DNA of 64,000 bases from NCBI GenBank assembly GCA_016717345.1, contig JADKFR010000002.1:372001-436000 (forward strand). The letters are read 5' to 3'. Source of the DNA: Propionibacteriaceae bacterium. GTDB lineage: Bacteria > Actinomycetota > Actinomycetes > Propionibacteriales > Propionibacteriaceae. The notes beneath the pieces were generated by a model. It saw nothing but the letters and a program-made list of their open reading frames with translations. It did no database searches and was not told the origin of the DNA. This document shows positions 16,347-24,665 of the stretch, piece by piece. A program made the position numbers and the translations under genes. The stretch's first letter is position 1. The number at the start of each line of letters is the position of its first letter.

Positions 16347-17498
16347 TCAGGACTTGCGCTTGGCCCGAGCGTTGCGCTTGGGCTGCTGCCGCTGGACCAC
16401 CGTGCGATCGGAGCCGTTCGACGAGTCGTCGCCGGCCGCGGGGGTGCCGGCGGTCGAGGCTGTGCTGCCAGTGGTGGTGGTCGCGGTGCCGCCCGTGCTC
16501 CCCGCGTTCGGGGCCGTGCCAGTCGGGCGGGTCGTGGACTGCCGGGCGACCTTGGTGGGATCGTAGTCCGACGCCGCCGACGTGCGCTTCTTCGCGCCCC
16601 GACGCTTCGCGGAGATCTCATCGGGGTCCTTGCCCGCCGCCCGCATCCGCTCTTCCCAGTCCACGTAGGCAGGCGTGCCCGGGGCCGGGTTGTTGTGGAT
16701 CAGGATGTACTGCTGGACCATCGTCCACAGGTTCGTCGTGAGCCAGTAGATCAGCACGCCGATCGGGATGTTGATCCCGCCGATCGCGTACATGGCCGGG
16801 AACATGTACAGCATCATCTTCTGCTGCTGCGCCATCTGGCCGGTGAGCGCCTCGGGGGGCATGTTCTTGCGCATCAACTGCAGCTGCGTGACGAACAGCA
16901 CTCCGGTCATCAGGATGATCAGGATCAGGGTGAGCGTCTGGACCGCGCCCCACGACGTCATGGGCACGAAGCGGGCGGAAATCTCGGCACCGAAGATCGT
17001 CGCGTGTTGCAGCGAGGAGACCAACTCGGGGTTCGTCTCGAACCAGTAGCCCAGAGCCACCCCGTTCGAGGCGCTCAACAGCACGTAGAACAGCGACAGG
17101 AAGATCGGCATCTGCAGCAACACCGGGAAGCACGAGGCCATCGGGTTGACGCCCTCGTCCTTGTACAGCTTCATGGTTTCCTGGCCGAGCTTCTCCCGGT
17201 CGTGGGAGTACTTCTCGTTCAGTTCCTTGAGCTTCGGGCTCAGCAACTGCATGTTGCGCGAGGAGTTGATCTGCCGGACGAACAGCGGGATCAGGGCGGT
17301 CCGGATCATGACGGTCAGTAGGACGATGGACAGCGCCCACGTCCAGCCGGAATCGGGGTCCATCACGTTGCTCAGCAGGGAGTGGAACATCACCAGCAGT
17401 CCGGAGACAGCCCAGTAGAGCGGCTGCATCATGGTGTTGAGCAGCCCGAGGAAGTCCTCCCACAAGCCCAGCGGCAGCAGCAATGGCAACAGATTCAT
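16347..17498 (-). CDS. yidC: Membrane protein insertase YidC
   Basis: The 383-residue insertase has the Oxa1/Alb3/YidC core: TM segments around residues 25-45, 55-75, 110-135, 185-205 and 235-260. The conserved hydrophilic groove arginine appears in 'VMIRTALIPLFVRQINSSR'. The coiled cytoplasmic loop 'LKELNEKYSHDREKLGQE' follows. The C-terminal tail of about 100 residues is rich in Thr, Ser, Ala and Lys/Arg, typical of ribosome-contacting tails. The ATG at 17498 is preferred over a GTG two codons earlier because GAGGTG lies 4 nt upstream of the ATG. It follows yidD. Confidence 0.94.
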   Translation of the reverse strand: MNLLPLLLPLGLWEDFLGLLNTMMQPLYWAVSGLLVMFHSLLSNVMDPDSGWTWALSIVLLTVMIRTALIPLFVRQINSSRNMQLLSPKLKELNEKYSHDREKLGQETMKLYKDEGVNPMASCFPVLLQMPIFLSLFYVLLSASNGVALGYWFETNPELVSSLQHATIFGAEISARFVPMTSWGAVQTLTLILIILMTGVLFVTQLQLMRKNMPPEALTGQMAQQQKMMLYMFPAMYAIGGINIPIGVLIYWLTTNLWTMVQQYILIHNNPAPGTPAYVDWEERMRAAGKDPDEISAKRRGAKKRTSAASDYDPTKVARQSTTRPTGTAPNAGSTGGTATTTTGSTASTAGTPAAGDDSSNGSDRTVVQRQQPKRNARAKRKS

Positions 17499-17500
17499 AC

Positions 17501-17797
17501 TCACCTCACGGAAGAACCGGGTTGTCCGGTGCTGATCAAATCAAGCGTGGCGGCCTGCTCGGCCTCCCATTCGGCGGCCGCCGGGGTTCCCGGGACCGGG
17601 TCGTACCCACCAGCAGCCCACGGATGACAACTTCCCAAGCGCCGTGCCGCCAGCCACGTCCCCTTCGCCGCGCCGTGGACGGTCACCGCCTCCAGCGCGT
17701 ACGCCGAACAAGAGGGGTAGTACTTGCAGACATTGCCGTACAGCGGGCTGATGAGCACCCGGTACACCCGCAAGGCAGCGATCAGCAGGTACTTCAT
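17501..17797 (-). CDS. yidD: Membrane protein insertion efficiency factor YidD
   Basis: This 98-residue protein shows the complete family signature 'YRVLISPLYGNVCKYYPSCS', then 'YALEAVTVHGAAKGTWLA' and 'RLGSCHPWAAGGYDPVP'. It is a small membrane-associated protein that assists YidC. The ATG at 17797 overlaps the rnpA stop by 4 bp; the longer open frame with an extra seven residues is not needed. Three cysteines are conserved. Confidence 0.95.
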   Translation of the reverse strand: MKYLLIAALRVYRVLISPLYGNVCKYYPSCSAYALEAVTVHGAAKGTWLAARRLGSCHPWAAGGYDPVPGTPAAAEWEAEQAATLDLISTGQPGSSVR

Positions 17798-18129
17798 GCG
17801 GCGAGCCTCGCGGTGCACCGCGCCATCGCCGCGTGGAAGTCGCCTGCCAGGTCCCCGGTGGCTGCATCTGGCAGCGCCCGCACCACCAGGTCGACAGGGA
17901 AATCGAGCCCCCGAAGCTCGGCCGCCGCCAGATGCCGCAACCGACGCTTCACGCGATTTCGCACCACGGCGCCTCCGACCGCTCGGGAGACGACAAAGCC
18001 CGCCCTCGACGGAGGGACGTCACGACGCCTGGCGTGGACCACCAGACTAGGGCGCCCAGCCTTGACGCCCTGGCGCAAGGTGCCGCGAAAGTCCTCCGGC
18101 GTGCGGAGCCGCGACTCGACGGGCAACAC
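17794..18129 (-). CDS. rnpA: Ribonuclease P protein component
   Basis: This basic protein of about 111 residues supports the catalytic RNA of RNase P in tRNA 5' processing. The diagnostic motif 'RNRVKRRLRHLAAAEL' is near residue 60, preceded by 'RAGFVVSRAVGGAV'. The start is inferred at the GTG at 18129 ('VLPVESRLRTPEDF'); the ribosome-binding site is weak there, and a TTG one codon on is an alternative. The longer frame runs through rpmH and is rejected. It lies 8 bp downstream of rpmH. Confidence 0.92.
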   Translation of the reverse strand: MLPVESRLRTPEDFRGTLRQGVKAGRPSLVVHARRRDVPPSRAGFVVSRAVGGAVVRNRVKRRLRHLAAAELRGLDFPVDLVVRALPDAATGDLAGDFHAAMARCTARLAA

Positions 18130-18137
18130 CGGAGGTG

Positions 18138-18275
18138 TCAGCCGGCCAGACGGACGCGGCCCTGCCGGCGACGGGCTGAAATGATGGAACGACCGGCGCG
18201 CGTACGCATGCGAAGCCGGAAGCCGTGGGTACGGCTGCGACGCCGGTTGCTCGGCTGGAAAGTGCGCTTGCTCAC
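18138..18275 (-). CDS. rpmH: 50S ribosomal protein L34
   Basis: The 45-residue product is 'SKRTFQPSNRRRSRTHGF...RRRQGRVRLAG', the canonical L34 pattern of arginine-rich sequence with 'HGFRLRM' in the middle. The start is the GTG at 18275 with GGGAG upstream. It is the first gene of the leftward cluster and is divergent from dnaA, the standard arrangement at bacterial origins. Confidence 0.96.
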   Translation of the reverse strand: MSKRTFQPSNRRRSRTHGFRLRMRTRAGRSIISARRRQGRVRLAG

Positions 18276-18604
18276 GCGATGACTCCCAAAATGAGTGACG
18301 TTCAAGGACCAATGCGCCCACGCGGACACACGAAGCTGTCACGACAGCGACCTCCCAACGATACTCGCCAGCCGGCGCGGGGAGCAAACGAGACACCTCA
18401 AGCCGCCGCAGTCGAGACGACACGCCGCTGTGACCTCGGATTACTGGGAAACGTTTGCCAACCGGGCCGAGGTGTCGCTACGTTTCTCAGAGCCGCCCCC
18501 GGGGACAGGGTTACCTTAGTCAGATCCCTTCATACACAGACTGTGGATGACGGTGTGGATATCCCACCGGGGAGGGTGATGAGATCTCAGGCCGAGGGGG
18601 CACG
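18276..18604. promoter_or_regulatory. rpmH-dnaA divergent intergenic region with DnaA-box-like sites
   Basis: This gap of 329 bp holds the promoters of rpmH and dnaA. Two sequences one mismatch from the DnaA box TTATCCACA lie on the minus strand at 18542-18550 (TCATCCACA) and 18554-18562 (ATATCCACA), about 45-60 bp before dnaA. They suggest autoregulation by DnaA. I see no gene here. Confidence 0.6.
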
Positions 18605-20005
18605 ATGACGCAGTCCGGCCCCCCTGCGGACGCCAGCCCGATCGACCCGGCCCTGCAGGAAGCGTGGACGAAGGTCTGGGAGATCTCCGAGCCGGCCTCC
18701 CGCGGTTGGTTGAGCAGCACCCGTCCGATCGCACTCCATGATTCGCTGCTGGTGCTGGCCGTCCCCAACGAGTACACCCGTGACCGTGTCGAAACCCGCC
18801 TGCGCTCGTCCATCGAAGCGCAGTTGACAAGCCATTTCGGTCGCAGCATCCAGCTCGCGACGACGATCGACCCGACCACCAGGACAACCCTGCCGCCCGA
18901 GGCCCCGGCTCGCGAAACCCAGCCTCCGCTGCCGCCCCCGCAGCACTCCGGCTCCCACCAGGTCGCACGCAGCAACGACCGGTTGAACCCGAAGTACTCC
19001 TTCGAGACCTTCGTGATCGGCGACTCGAACCGCTTCGCCCACGCCGCCGCCGCGGCCGTCGCCGAAGCCCCCGGCAAGGCCTACAACCCGCTGATGATCT
19101 ATGGCGACTCCGGGCTGGGGAAGACCCACCTCCTGCATGCGGTCGGCCACTACATCCGCAACTACTACGACCGGGTCCGGGTGAAGTACGTCTCGACCGA
19201 GGAGTTGACCAACGACTTCATCAACTCGATCTCGGAGAACCGGACGGCCGAGTTCCGCCGCACCTACCGCGAGGTCGACGTCCTGCTGATCGACGACATC
19301 CAGTTCCTGGAGGCGAAGATCCAGACGCAGGAGGAGTTCTTCCACACCTTCAACACCCTGCACACGGCCGAGAAGCAGATCGTGCTGACCTCCGACCGCC
19401 CGCCGCGGTCGTTGGAGGCGCTCGAACCGCGGTTGCGGAGCCGGTTCGAATGGGGCCTGATGACCGACATCCAGCCCCCGGACCTCGAGACCCGGATCGC
19501 CATCCTGCGCAAGAAGGCTGCCGCCGAACGGCTCACGGCCGGCCCGGACGTCCTGGAGTTCATCGCCAGCAAGATCCAGACCAACATCCGCGAGCTCGAG
19601 GGTGCCCTGATCCGGGTGACCGCCTACGCCAGCCTGCAGCGCCAGGACGTCGACCTCCCGCTGGCCGAAGTGGTCCTCAAGGACCTCATCCCGGCGGGCG
19701 GGGAAACCCAGATCACCGCGGCCCTGATCATGACCCAGGTCGCCCAGTACTTCTCCATCAGCGTGGACGACCTGTGCGGCCAGAGCCGGACCCACATGTT
19801 GGTCACGGCCCGCCAGATCGCCATGTACCTGTGCCGCGAACTGACCGACCTCTCCCTGCCGAAGATCGGCCACCTGTTCGGCGGTCGCGACCACACGACC
19901 GTGATGCACGCCGATCGGAAGATCCGCCAACTGCTGGGGGAGCGCCGCAGCGTGTTCAACCAGATCACGGAACTGACGAACCGGATCAAGTCCGCGGCCC
20001 GCTGA
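18605..20005 (+). CDS. dnaA: Chromosomal replication initiator protein DnaA
   Basis: This 466-residue AAA+ initiator binds DnaA boxes and melts oriC. Domain I covers residues 1-80; a proline-rich linker is around 95-120. The AAA+ core has Walker A 'GDSGLGKTHLLHA' (from residue 167), Walker B 'LLIDDIQFLE' and an arginine-finger region 'LEPRLRSRFEWGL'. C-terminal domain IV ends with the DnaA signature 'GHLFGGRDHTTVMHADRKI', which contacts the box. Length is slightly short for actinobacteria because the domain II linker is short. Confidence 0.97.
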   Translation: MTQSGPPADASPIDPALQEAWTKVWEISEPASRGWLSSTRPIALHDSLLVLAVPNEYTRDRVETRLRSSIEAQLTSHFGRSIQLATTIDPTTRTTLPPEAPARETQPPLPPPQHSGSHQVARSNDRLNPKYSFETFVIGDSNRFAHAAAAAVAEAPGKAYNPLMIYGDSGLGKTHLLHAVGHYIRNYYDRVRVKYVSTEELTNDFINSISENRTAEFRRTYREVDVLLIDDIQFLEAKIQTQEEFFHTFNTLHTAEKQIVLTSDRPPRSLEALEPRLRSRFEWGLMTDIQPPDLETRIAILRKKAAAERLTAGPDVLEFIASKIQTNIRELEGALIRVTAYASLQRQDVDLPLAEVVLKDLIPAGGETQITAALIMTQVAQYFSISVDDLCGQSRTHMLVTARQIAMYLCRELTDLSLPKIGHLFGGRDHTTVMHADRKIRQLLGERRSVFNQITELTNRIKSAAR

Positions 20006-20348
20006 GCCGCGCAACCTGTTCACAACCCTGTGGGTAACTGCCGATGCCTGTGTCCCGGGCTGTCCGGCCCCGGCGTTGTCCGCAAATCCTCCCCGTGTGA
20101 TTTCGGGTTCTCCCCACCCTGGCTGCACAGGCGAAACGCCGTCCGGCCAGCGCGAATGCCGGTTGTCCACCGAATCCACAGCCGCTATGACGATGACGAA
20201 TTGAAATTTCCCTCTCGATCTTCAAAGTCATCCGCCCACAACATGGGGACAAGCGGCCAGATCACCGGCGAGGGCTCGCTCCGCTGCGTCACCAGGGGAG
20301 GGCGGCGTGGATATGATCGTCGGACCACCCGTGGATGAGGGAGCACAA
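20006..20348. promoter_or_regulatory. Putative chromosomal origin oriC (dnaA-dnaN intergenic)
   Basis: The 343-bp gap between dnaA and dnaN is where actinobacterial origins lie. Near-consensus DnaA boxes include TTACCCACA (minus strand, 20029-20037), TTGTCCGCA (20076-20084), TTGTCCACC (20163-20171) and GAATCCACA (20172-20180). A locally AT-rich stretch at about 20196-20230 could be the unwinding element. The dnaN promoter must also lie here. Box assignment is by eye. Confidence 0.75.
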
Positions 20349-21509
20349 GTGAGGATCCGTCTCGAACGCGATGTCCTGGCCGAGGCCGTCCAGTGGGCTG
20401 CCCGCAGCCTGCCCACCCGTCCGAGCGTCCCGATCCTGGCCGGGTTGATGGTCCGTGCGGCGGGTGGTGAGGTGGTCATGTCGAGTTTCGACTACGAGAC
20501 CTCCGCCCAGATCACGGTCAAGGCCGATGTCGTCGACGACGGCGTGGCTTTGGTGTCGGGTCGGCTGCTGGCCGATATCGCCCGGGCGCTGCCGAACAAG
20601 CCGGTGGAGATCACTGCTGATGAGTCCCGGATGGAACTGGTCTGCGGCACCGCGCGCTTCACGCTGCAGACCCTGCCGGTGGCCGACTACCCGAGCCTGC
20701 CGGCCATGCCCGAAGCCACCGGGACGATCGCCAGCGACGACTTCGCGAAGGCGGTGGGGCAGGTCGTGGTGGCCGCCGGCCGTGACGAACTGCTGCCGGT
20801 GTTCACCGGCGTCCGGATGGAGATCGAGGGCGACACCCTGTCGCTGCTGGCCACCGACCGCTATCGGATGGCGCTCAAGGAGGTGCCGTGGCGTCCCCGC
20901 AGTACCCGCAGCGAGGGGGCGGCTCTGGTGCCGGCCCGGGTGCTGGGGGAGACGGCCAAGTCGATGACCGCTGGCACTGAGGTCACACTCAGCCTCGCCT
21001 CGGCGGCGACCGGCGACGGTCTGATCGGTTTTGAAGGGACCGGGTCGGCCGGTGTGCGTGAGATGACGACCAGGCTCCTGGACGGGGAGTTCCCCAAGGT
21101 GCGTCACCTGATGACCATCCAGGCCTCCGTCGTGGTGCGGGCCAACACCTCCGAAGTGGTGGCGGCGGTGAAGCGCGTCGGCCTGGTCGCCGAGCGCAAC
21201 ACGTCCCTGCGGATGATCATCGGGGACGGCTCCATCACCCTGGAAGCGGCGACCGGCGATCAGGCGCAGGCGGTCGAAGCGCTCGAGGCGATCGTGGAGG
21301 ACACCACCGGCAACGGCCTGTCGATCACCGCAGCGGGGTTCAACCCCCACTACCTGTCGGACGCGTTGGCGGCCCTCGACGCGCCCTACGTGCAGTTCTC
21401 GTTCACGGCCCCGGGCAAGCCCTGCCTGCTGATGGGGCTGGATGAGATCGACGGCGATCCCCGGCTGGACTACCGGCACGTCATCATGCTGATGCGCCTG
21501 CCCGCGTGA
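20349..21509 (+). CDS. dnaN: DNA polymerase III subunit beta (sliding clamp)
   Basis: This 386-residue clamp consists of three similar domains and tethers DNA polymerase III to DNA. The start 'VRIRLERDVLAEAVQWAARSL' at the GTG 20349 follows GAGGGAG; the upstream ATG at 20307 has no family homology ahead of this point. Conserved features include 'PILAGLMVRA', 'FTGVRMEIEGDTLSLLATD' in domain 2 and the C-terminal 'VIMLMRLPA', close to the canonical MPMR-L ending. It precedes recF by 22 bp. Confidence 0.97.
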   Translation: MRIRLERDVLAEAVQWAARSLPTRPSVPILAGLMVRAAGGEVVMSSFDYETSAQITVKADVVDDGVALVSGRLLADIARALPNKPVEITADESRMELVCGTARFTLQTLPVADYPSLPAMPEATGTIASDDFAKAVGQVVVAAGRDELLPVFTGVRMEIEGDTLSLLATDRYRMALKEVPWRPRSTRSEGAALVPARVLGETAKSMTAGTEVTLSLASAATGDGLIGFEGTGSAGVREMTTRLLDGEFPKVRHLMTIQASVVVRANTSEVVAAVKRVGLVAERNTSLRMIIGDGSITLEAATGDQAQAVEALEAIVEDTTGNGLSITAAGFNPHYLSDALAALDAPYVQFSFTAPGKPCLLMGLDEIDGDPRLDYRHVIMLMRLPA

Positions 21510-21531
21510 GCCGTGCCGAGGCGGTGGGGTC

Positions 21532-22683
21532 GTGTTCGTCACGCACCTGAGCCTGGCCGACTTCCGGTCCTATCCCCACGCCGAGGTGGCCCTGAGGGCC
21601 GGAGTGACGGTCTTCACCGGCTCCAACGGCCAGGGCAAGACGAACCTGGTGGAGGCGGTGGAGTATCTGGCCACCCTCGGGTCGCACCGGGTCGCCAGCG
21701 AGACCCCGTTGGTGCGTTTCGGTGCCCCCCGCGCCCTGGTGCGGGCCCGGGTCCAGGCGGGCCGGGAGGATCCGCGGCAGCTCCTGCTCGAGATCGAGAT
21801 CACCCCCGGCAAGGCGAATCGGGCCAGCCTCAACCGCTCGCCGTTGAAGCGACCCCGGGACCTCCTGGGAGCCCTGCGGGTGGTGGTGTTCTCACCCGAC
21901 GACCTGGCGATCGTCAAGGGTGACCCGGCCCAGCGGCGACAGTACCTCGACGAGCTCATCACGTTGCGGTGGCCACGGCTGGCCGGCGTCCGCGCCGACT
22001 ACGACCGGGTACTGCGTCAGCGCTCGACCCTGCTGAAGTCCCTGGCCGGACGGGGTCCCCGGGCGGTCAGCGCGGACGTGGCGGCCACCCTCGATGTCTG
22101 GGACGAAGCGGTGGCCCGCTTCGGCGCGGAACTGATGGACGCCCGGCTGACGACGCTGGCAGACCTTGAGCCGCTGCTGGTGCAGGCCTACGCCGACATC
22201 GCGCCCACCCGGAACGTGGCCCGGGTCGGCTATCGGGCGGCCGTCCTCGGCGAGGAGGAGGCCGGCGGGTCTCCCGGTGCGGCCGCCCTGGCGCCTGCCC
22301 TGGTCGAGCTGATGCGCCGCCGCCGCTCCGACGAGGTCGCGCGCGGCGTCTGCCTGGTCGGGCCGCACCGCGACGATGTGGTGCTGCACCTCAGCGACCT
22401 GCCCGCCCGCGGGTACGCCTCCCACGGGGAGTCGTGGTCGCTGGCCCTGGCTCTGCGGTTGGCTGCCTTCGGGGTGCTGCGCGACGACGGGGTCGAGCCG
22501 GTGCTGGTGCTCGACGACGTGTTCGCCGAACTGGACGAACTACGCCGGGACCGGCTCGCCGGCCTGGTGGGGGAGGCCGAGCAGGTGCTGATCACGGCTG
22601 CGGTCGCCGCCGACGTGCCGGGGCGACTGAGGGGAAGCCGCTTTCAGGTGTCGGCCTCCGGTATCGAGGAGGTGCTGTCGTGA
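21532..22683 (+). CDS. recF: DNA replication and repair protein RecF
   Basis: This 383-residue SMC-like ATPase acts in gap repair and RecA loading. Walker A is 'GSNGQGKTNLVEAVEYLA' near residue 30, the ABC signature region is 'ASHGESWSLALALRLAAF' and Walker B is 'VLVLDDVFAELD'. The GTG start follows GGTGGGG. The stop overlaps the dciA-like gene start (GTGA). The usual actinobacterial gnd gene between dnaN and recF is missing from this position. Confidence 0.96.
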   Translation: MFVTHLSLADFRSYPHAEVALRAGVTVFTGSNGQGKTNLVEAVEYLATLGSHRVASETPLVRFGAPRALVRARVQAGREDPRQLLLEIEITPGKANRASLNRSPLKRPRDLLGALRVVVFSPDDLAIVKGDPAQRRQYLDELITLRWPRLAGVRADYDRVLRQRSTLLKSLAGRGPRAVSADVAATLDVWDEAVARFGAELMDARLTTLADLEPLLVQAYADIAPTRNVARVGYRAAVLGEEEAGGSPGAAALAPALVELMRRRRSDEVARGVCLVGPHRDDVVLHLSDLPARGYASHGESWSLALALRLAAFGVLRDDGVEPVLVLDDVFAELDELRRDRLAGLVGEAEQVLITAAVAADVPGRLRGSRFQVSASGIEEVLS

Positions 22684-23168
22684 GTACCGGCGGTGAAGGC
22701 AGCGACCGGGACGGGCTGGAGTTGGCCCGCCAGATCGCAGCTCGGACGGCGCGCGGCGGAGCCGCCAGTCCCAAGCCGTCCAGCGCGCGGCGGCGACCCG
22801 CACCCTCGAACACCGATGGCCCCGAACCTTTGGGGGAGCTGCTCAAGGAGGTCATCGCCGAGCAGGGCTGGTCGACCCAGGTCAGCCTGCACCACCTGCT
22901 GGGGGGCTGGCCGGCGCTGGTGGGCGAGGTGAACGCCGCCCACTCGGCCCCGGAGGCGTACGCCGAGCGCGTCCTCACCGTCCGCGCCGATTCCAGCACG
23001 TGGGCGGCCTCGTTGCGGCAGATCGCTCCGCAACTGGTGGCGCGGCTGAACGACCAGCTCGGGCAGGGGACGGTTGAGCGGGTCGTGGTGGTCGGGCCCA
23101 GCGCGCCGTCGTGGAAGAAGGGCAAGCGTTCGGTTCCCGGACGCGGGCCCCGCGACACCTACGGGTGA
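22680..23168 (+). CDS. DciA family protein (DUF721), replicative helicase loader-type
   Basis: The 162-residue product begins at a GTG overlapping the recF stop, with GAGGAGG 8 nt upstream. The DUF721 core is at residues 50-145 and contains 'LGELLKEVIAEQGWSTQV' and 'VGEVNAAHSAPEAYAERVLTV'. DciA is the ancestral bacterial helicase operator that helps load DnaB at origins lacking DnaC/DnaI. The N-terminal 45 residues are disordered and charged. In other actinobacteria it is directly followed by gyrB; here 6.4 kb of other genes intervene. Confidence 0.9.
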   Translation: MSTGGEGSDRDGLELARQIAARTARGGAASPKPSSARRRPAPSNTDGPEPLGELLKEVIAEQGWSTQVSLHHLLGGWPALVGEVNAAHSAPEAYAERVLTVRADSSTWAASLRQIAPQLVARLNDQLGQGTVERVVVVGPSAPSWKKGKRSVPGRGPRDTYG

Positions 23169-23238
23169 GCCGTTGGGCTGAGGTCTCCGGCTCTGTCCTG
23201 GGCGGGAGCGTGGGGAACGGGTGGATCCTGTGGGGAGG

Positions 23239-23970
23239 TCAGGAGGACGCGGCGCTGCGGGCTGCCTCGGCGTCGCTGAAGGCCAGCCGCACTTCGTCGA
23301 GGATCAGCATCATGGCTTCACGAGCGCCCTCGGCGTCGCCGCGAAAGACTGCCTGAGCGACCGCCTCGTGTCCGTCCAGCGCCTCGGGCTTGGGCTGGGC
23401 CGGCATCAGGCCGAGCTCGGTCCGTCCCTGCAGGACCACGGACACCAGGTCGCTGAGCGCGGCGAACAGTTCGTTCCCGCAGGACTTCAGCAACAGGCTG
23501 TGGAACTGGATGTCGTACTGGAGGAACTCGTTCAGCTCCCCGGCTTCACCGGTGCGACGCATTTCGGAGGCCAGGGGGAGGAGTTGGGCGCGGGTGTGGA
23601 TGGACGCGAACTTGGCCGCACTCTCAGCGGCCGCGGGCTCCACGGCCAGGCGGAGCTGGGTGAGGGAATAGATCTGGTCCTCGCGCTTGGTGGAGTGGAG
23701 TCGCCAATCGATCAGCTGTGAGTCGAGGACATTCCACTGGGCGATCGGCTGGGCGACGAGACCGAGGCGCCGGCGGGCTCGCGCCAGCCCCATCGACTCC
23801 AGTTGCCGGGCAGCTTCGCGTGCCACCGTCCTGGAGACCCCGAATCGGGCCTGGAGGTCTTCGAGGCGCTGGGCTTGATCGACCGGCCAGACCCCATCGA
23901 TGATCTCGATGCCCAACTCCCGGGAGATGGCGTGGTGCAGCAGGTCCGCGGACCCTCCCTCGACGCTCAT
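23239..23970 (-). CDS. GntR/FadR-family transcriptional regulator (gluconate cassette)
   Basis: The 243-residue regulator has an N-terminal winged helix at residues 8-70 with 'LQARFGVSRTVAREAARQLE' as recognition region. The C-terminal all-helical FCD effector domain (residues 95-225) includes 'DIQFHSLLLKSCGNELF' and His residues typical of metal-dependent FadR-type ligand pockets. It is divergent from gntK, so it is the likely gluconate- or 6-phosphogluconate-responsive repressor of the cassette. Ligand identity is inferred from context only. Confidence 0.88.
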   Translation of the reverse strand: MSVEGGSADLLHHAISRELGIEIIDGVWPVDQAQRLEDLQARFGVSRTVAREAARQLESMGLARARRRLGLVAQPIAQWNVLDSQLIDWRLHSTKREDQIYSLTQLRLAVEPAAAESAAKFASIHTRAQLLPLASEMRRTGEAGELNEFLQYDIQFHSLLLKSCGNELFAALSDLVSVVLQGRTELGLMPAQPKPEALDGHEAVAQAVFRGDAEGAREAMMLILDEVRLAFSDAEAARSAASS

Positions 23971-24125
23971 GGTTCCTCCCCGCTGATGGCAGGCATGAGC
24001 ATACCCGTCCTGGCGTTCGGCATCCCTATCTTGATCTACATACGCTCTAGGACTTGATTAAGAGTACTTATGGGGTATAGCGTCATCTTATTGAGTCCAC
24101 TGAGGCACTCGAAGGAAGGTCAAAG
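23971..24125. promoter_or_regulatory. Divergent control region of the gluconate cassette
   Basis: This 155-bp region separates the regulator and gntK. It is distinctly AT-rich for this genome around 24030-24090 (containing ACTTGATTAAGAGTACTTAT), as expected for promoters and a regulator-binding site. I could not define a unique palindromic operator. AAGGAAGG at 24112-24119 is the gntK ribosome-binding site. Confidence 0.6.
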
Positions 24126-24650
24126 ATGACGCAAACACACCTCGTCGTGATGGGGGTCGCCGGCTGCGGCAAGTCGACCGTCGCCAAGGCACTGCAGGAA
24201 CGACTGGGCTGGATCGTCGCTGAGGGCGACGACTACCACCCGGCCAGCAATATCGCGAAGATGAGCTCCGGCATCCCGCTGTCCGATGAGGACCGGTGGC
24301 CCTGGCTGGACACCATCGCCGCCTGGACGGCCGAACAGGATCGCGCCGGGCTCCCCACCATCGTCACCTGCTCGGCACTGCGCCGGGTCTACCGGGACCG
24401 GCTGCGCGCCGCGCCGGGCCGGACGGTCTTCGTCCACCTGACCGGCACCCCCGAACTGCTCACTGCCCGGATGGCGGCTCGCACCGACCACTTCATGCCG
24501 CCCACCCTGCTGCCCTCGCAGTTGGCCACTCTGGAGCCGCTGCAGGCCGACGAAGAAGCCATCGTGATCGACATCGACCGATCCATTGACGAGATCGCCG
24601 AGGTGGCCATCTCGCAACTCCACCTCGCTTCCGCTCCCCACCACGCCTAG
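24126..24650 (+). CDS. gntK: Gluconokinase
   Basis: This 174-residue P-loop kinase makes 6-phosphogluconate from gluconate and ATP. The Walker A is 'GVAGCGKST' (residues 10-18), and the family-specific 'EGDDYHPASNIAKMSSGIPL' and 'DEDRWPWLDTIAAW' follow. 'TCSALRRVYRDRLR' and 'HLTGTPELLTARMAAR' complete the match. It is the first gene of the rightward operon, 15 bp before gntP. Confidence 0.96.
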   Translation: MTQTHLVVMGVAGCGKSTVAKALQERLGWIVAEGDDYHPASNIAKMSSGIPLSDEDRWPWLDTIAAWTAEQDRAGLPTIVTCSALRRVYRDRLRAAPGRTVFVHLTGTPELLTARMAARTDHFMPPTLLPSQLATLEPLQADEEAIVIDIDRSIDEIAEVAISQLHLASAPHHA

Positions 24651-24665
24651 ACAACGGAGTCATCC

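Noticed and set aside
18587..20179. 530-codon minus-strand frame across dnaA
   Set aside because: It is the antisense shadow of dnaA, with no family-like sequence; similar long shadows lie opposite gyrB, lacZ, galK and edd.
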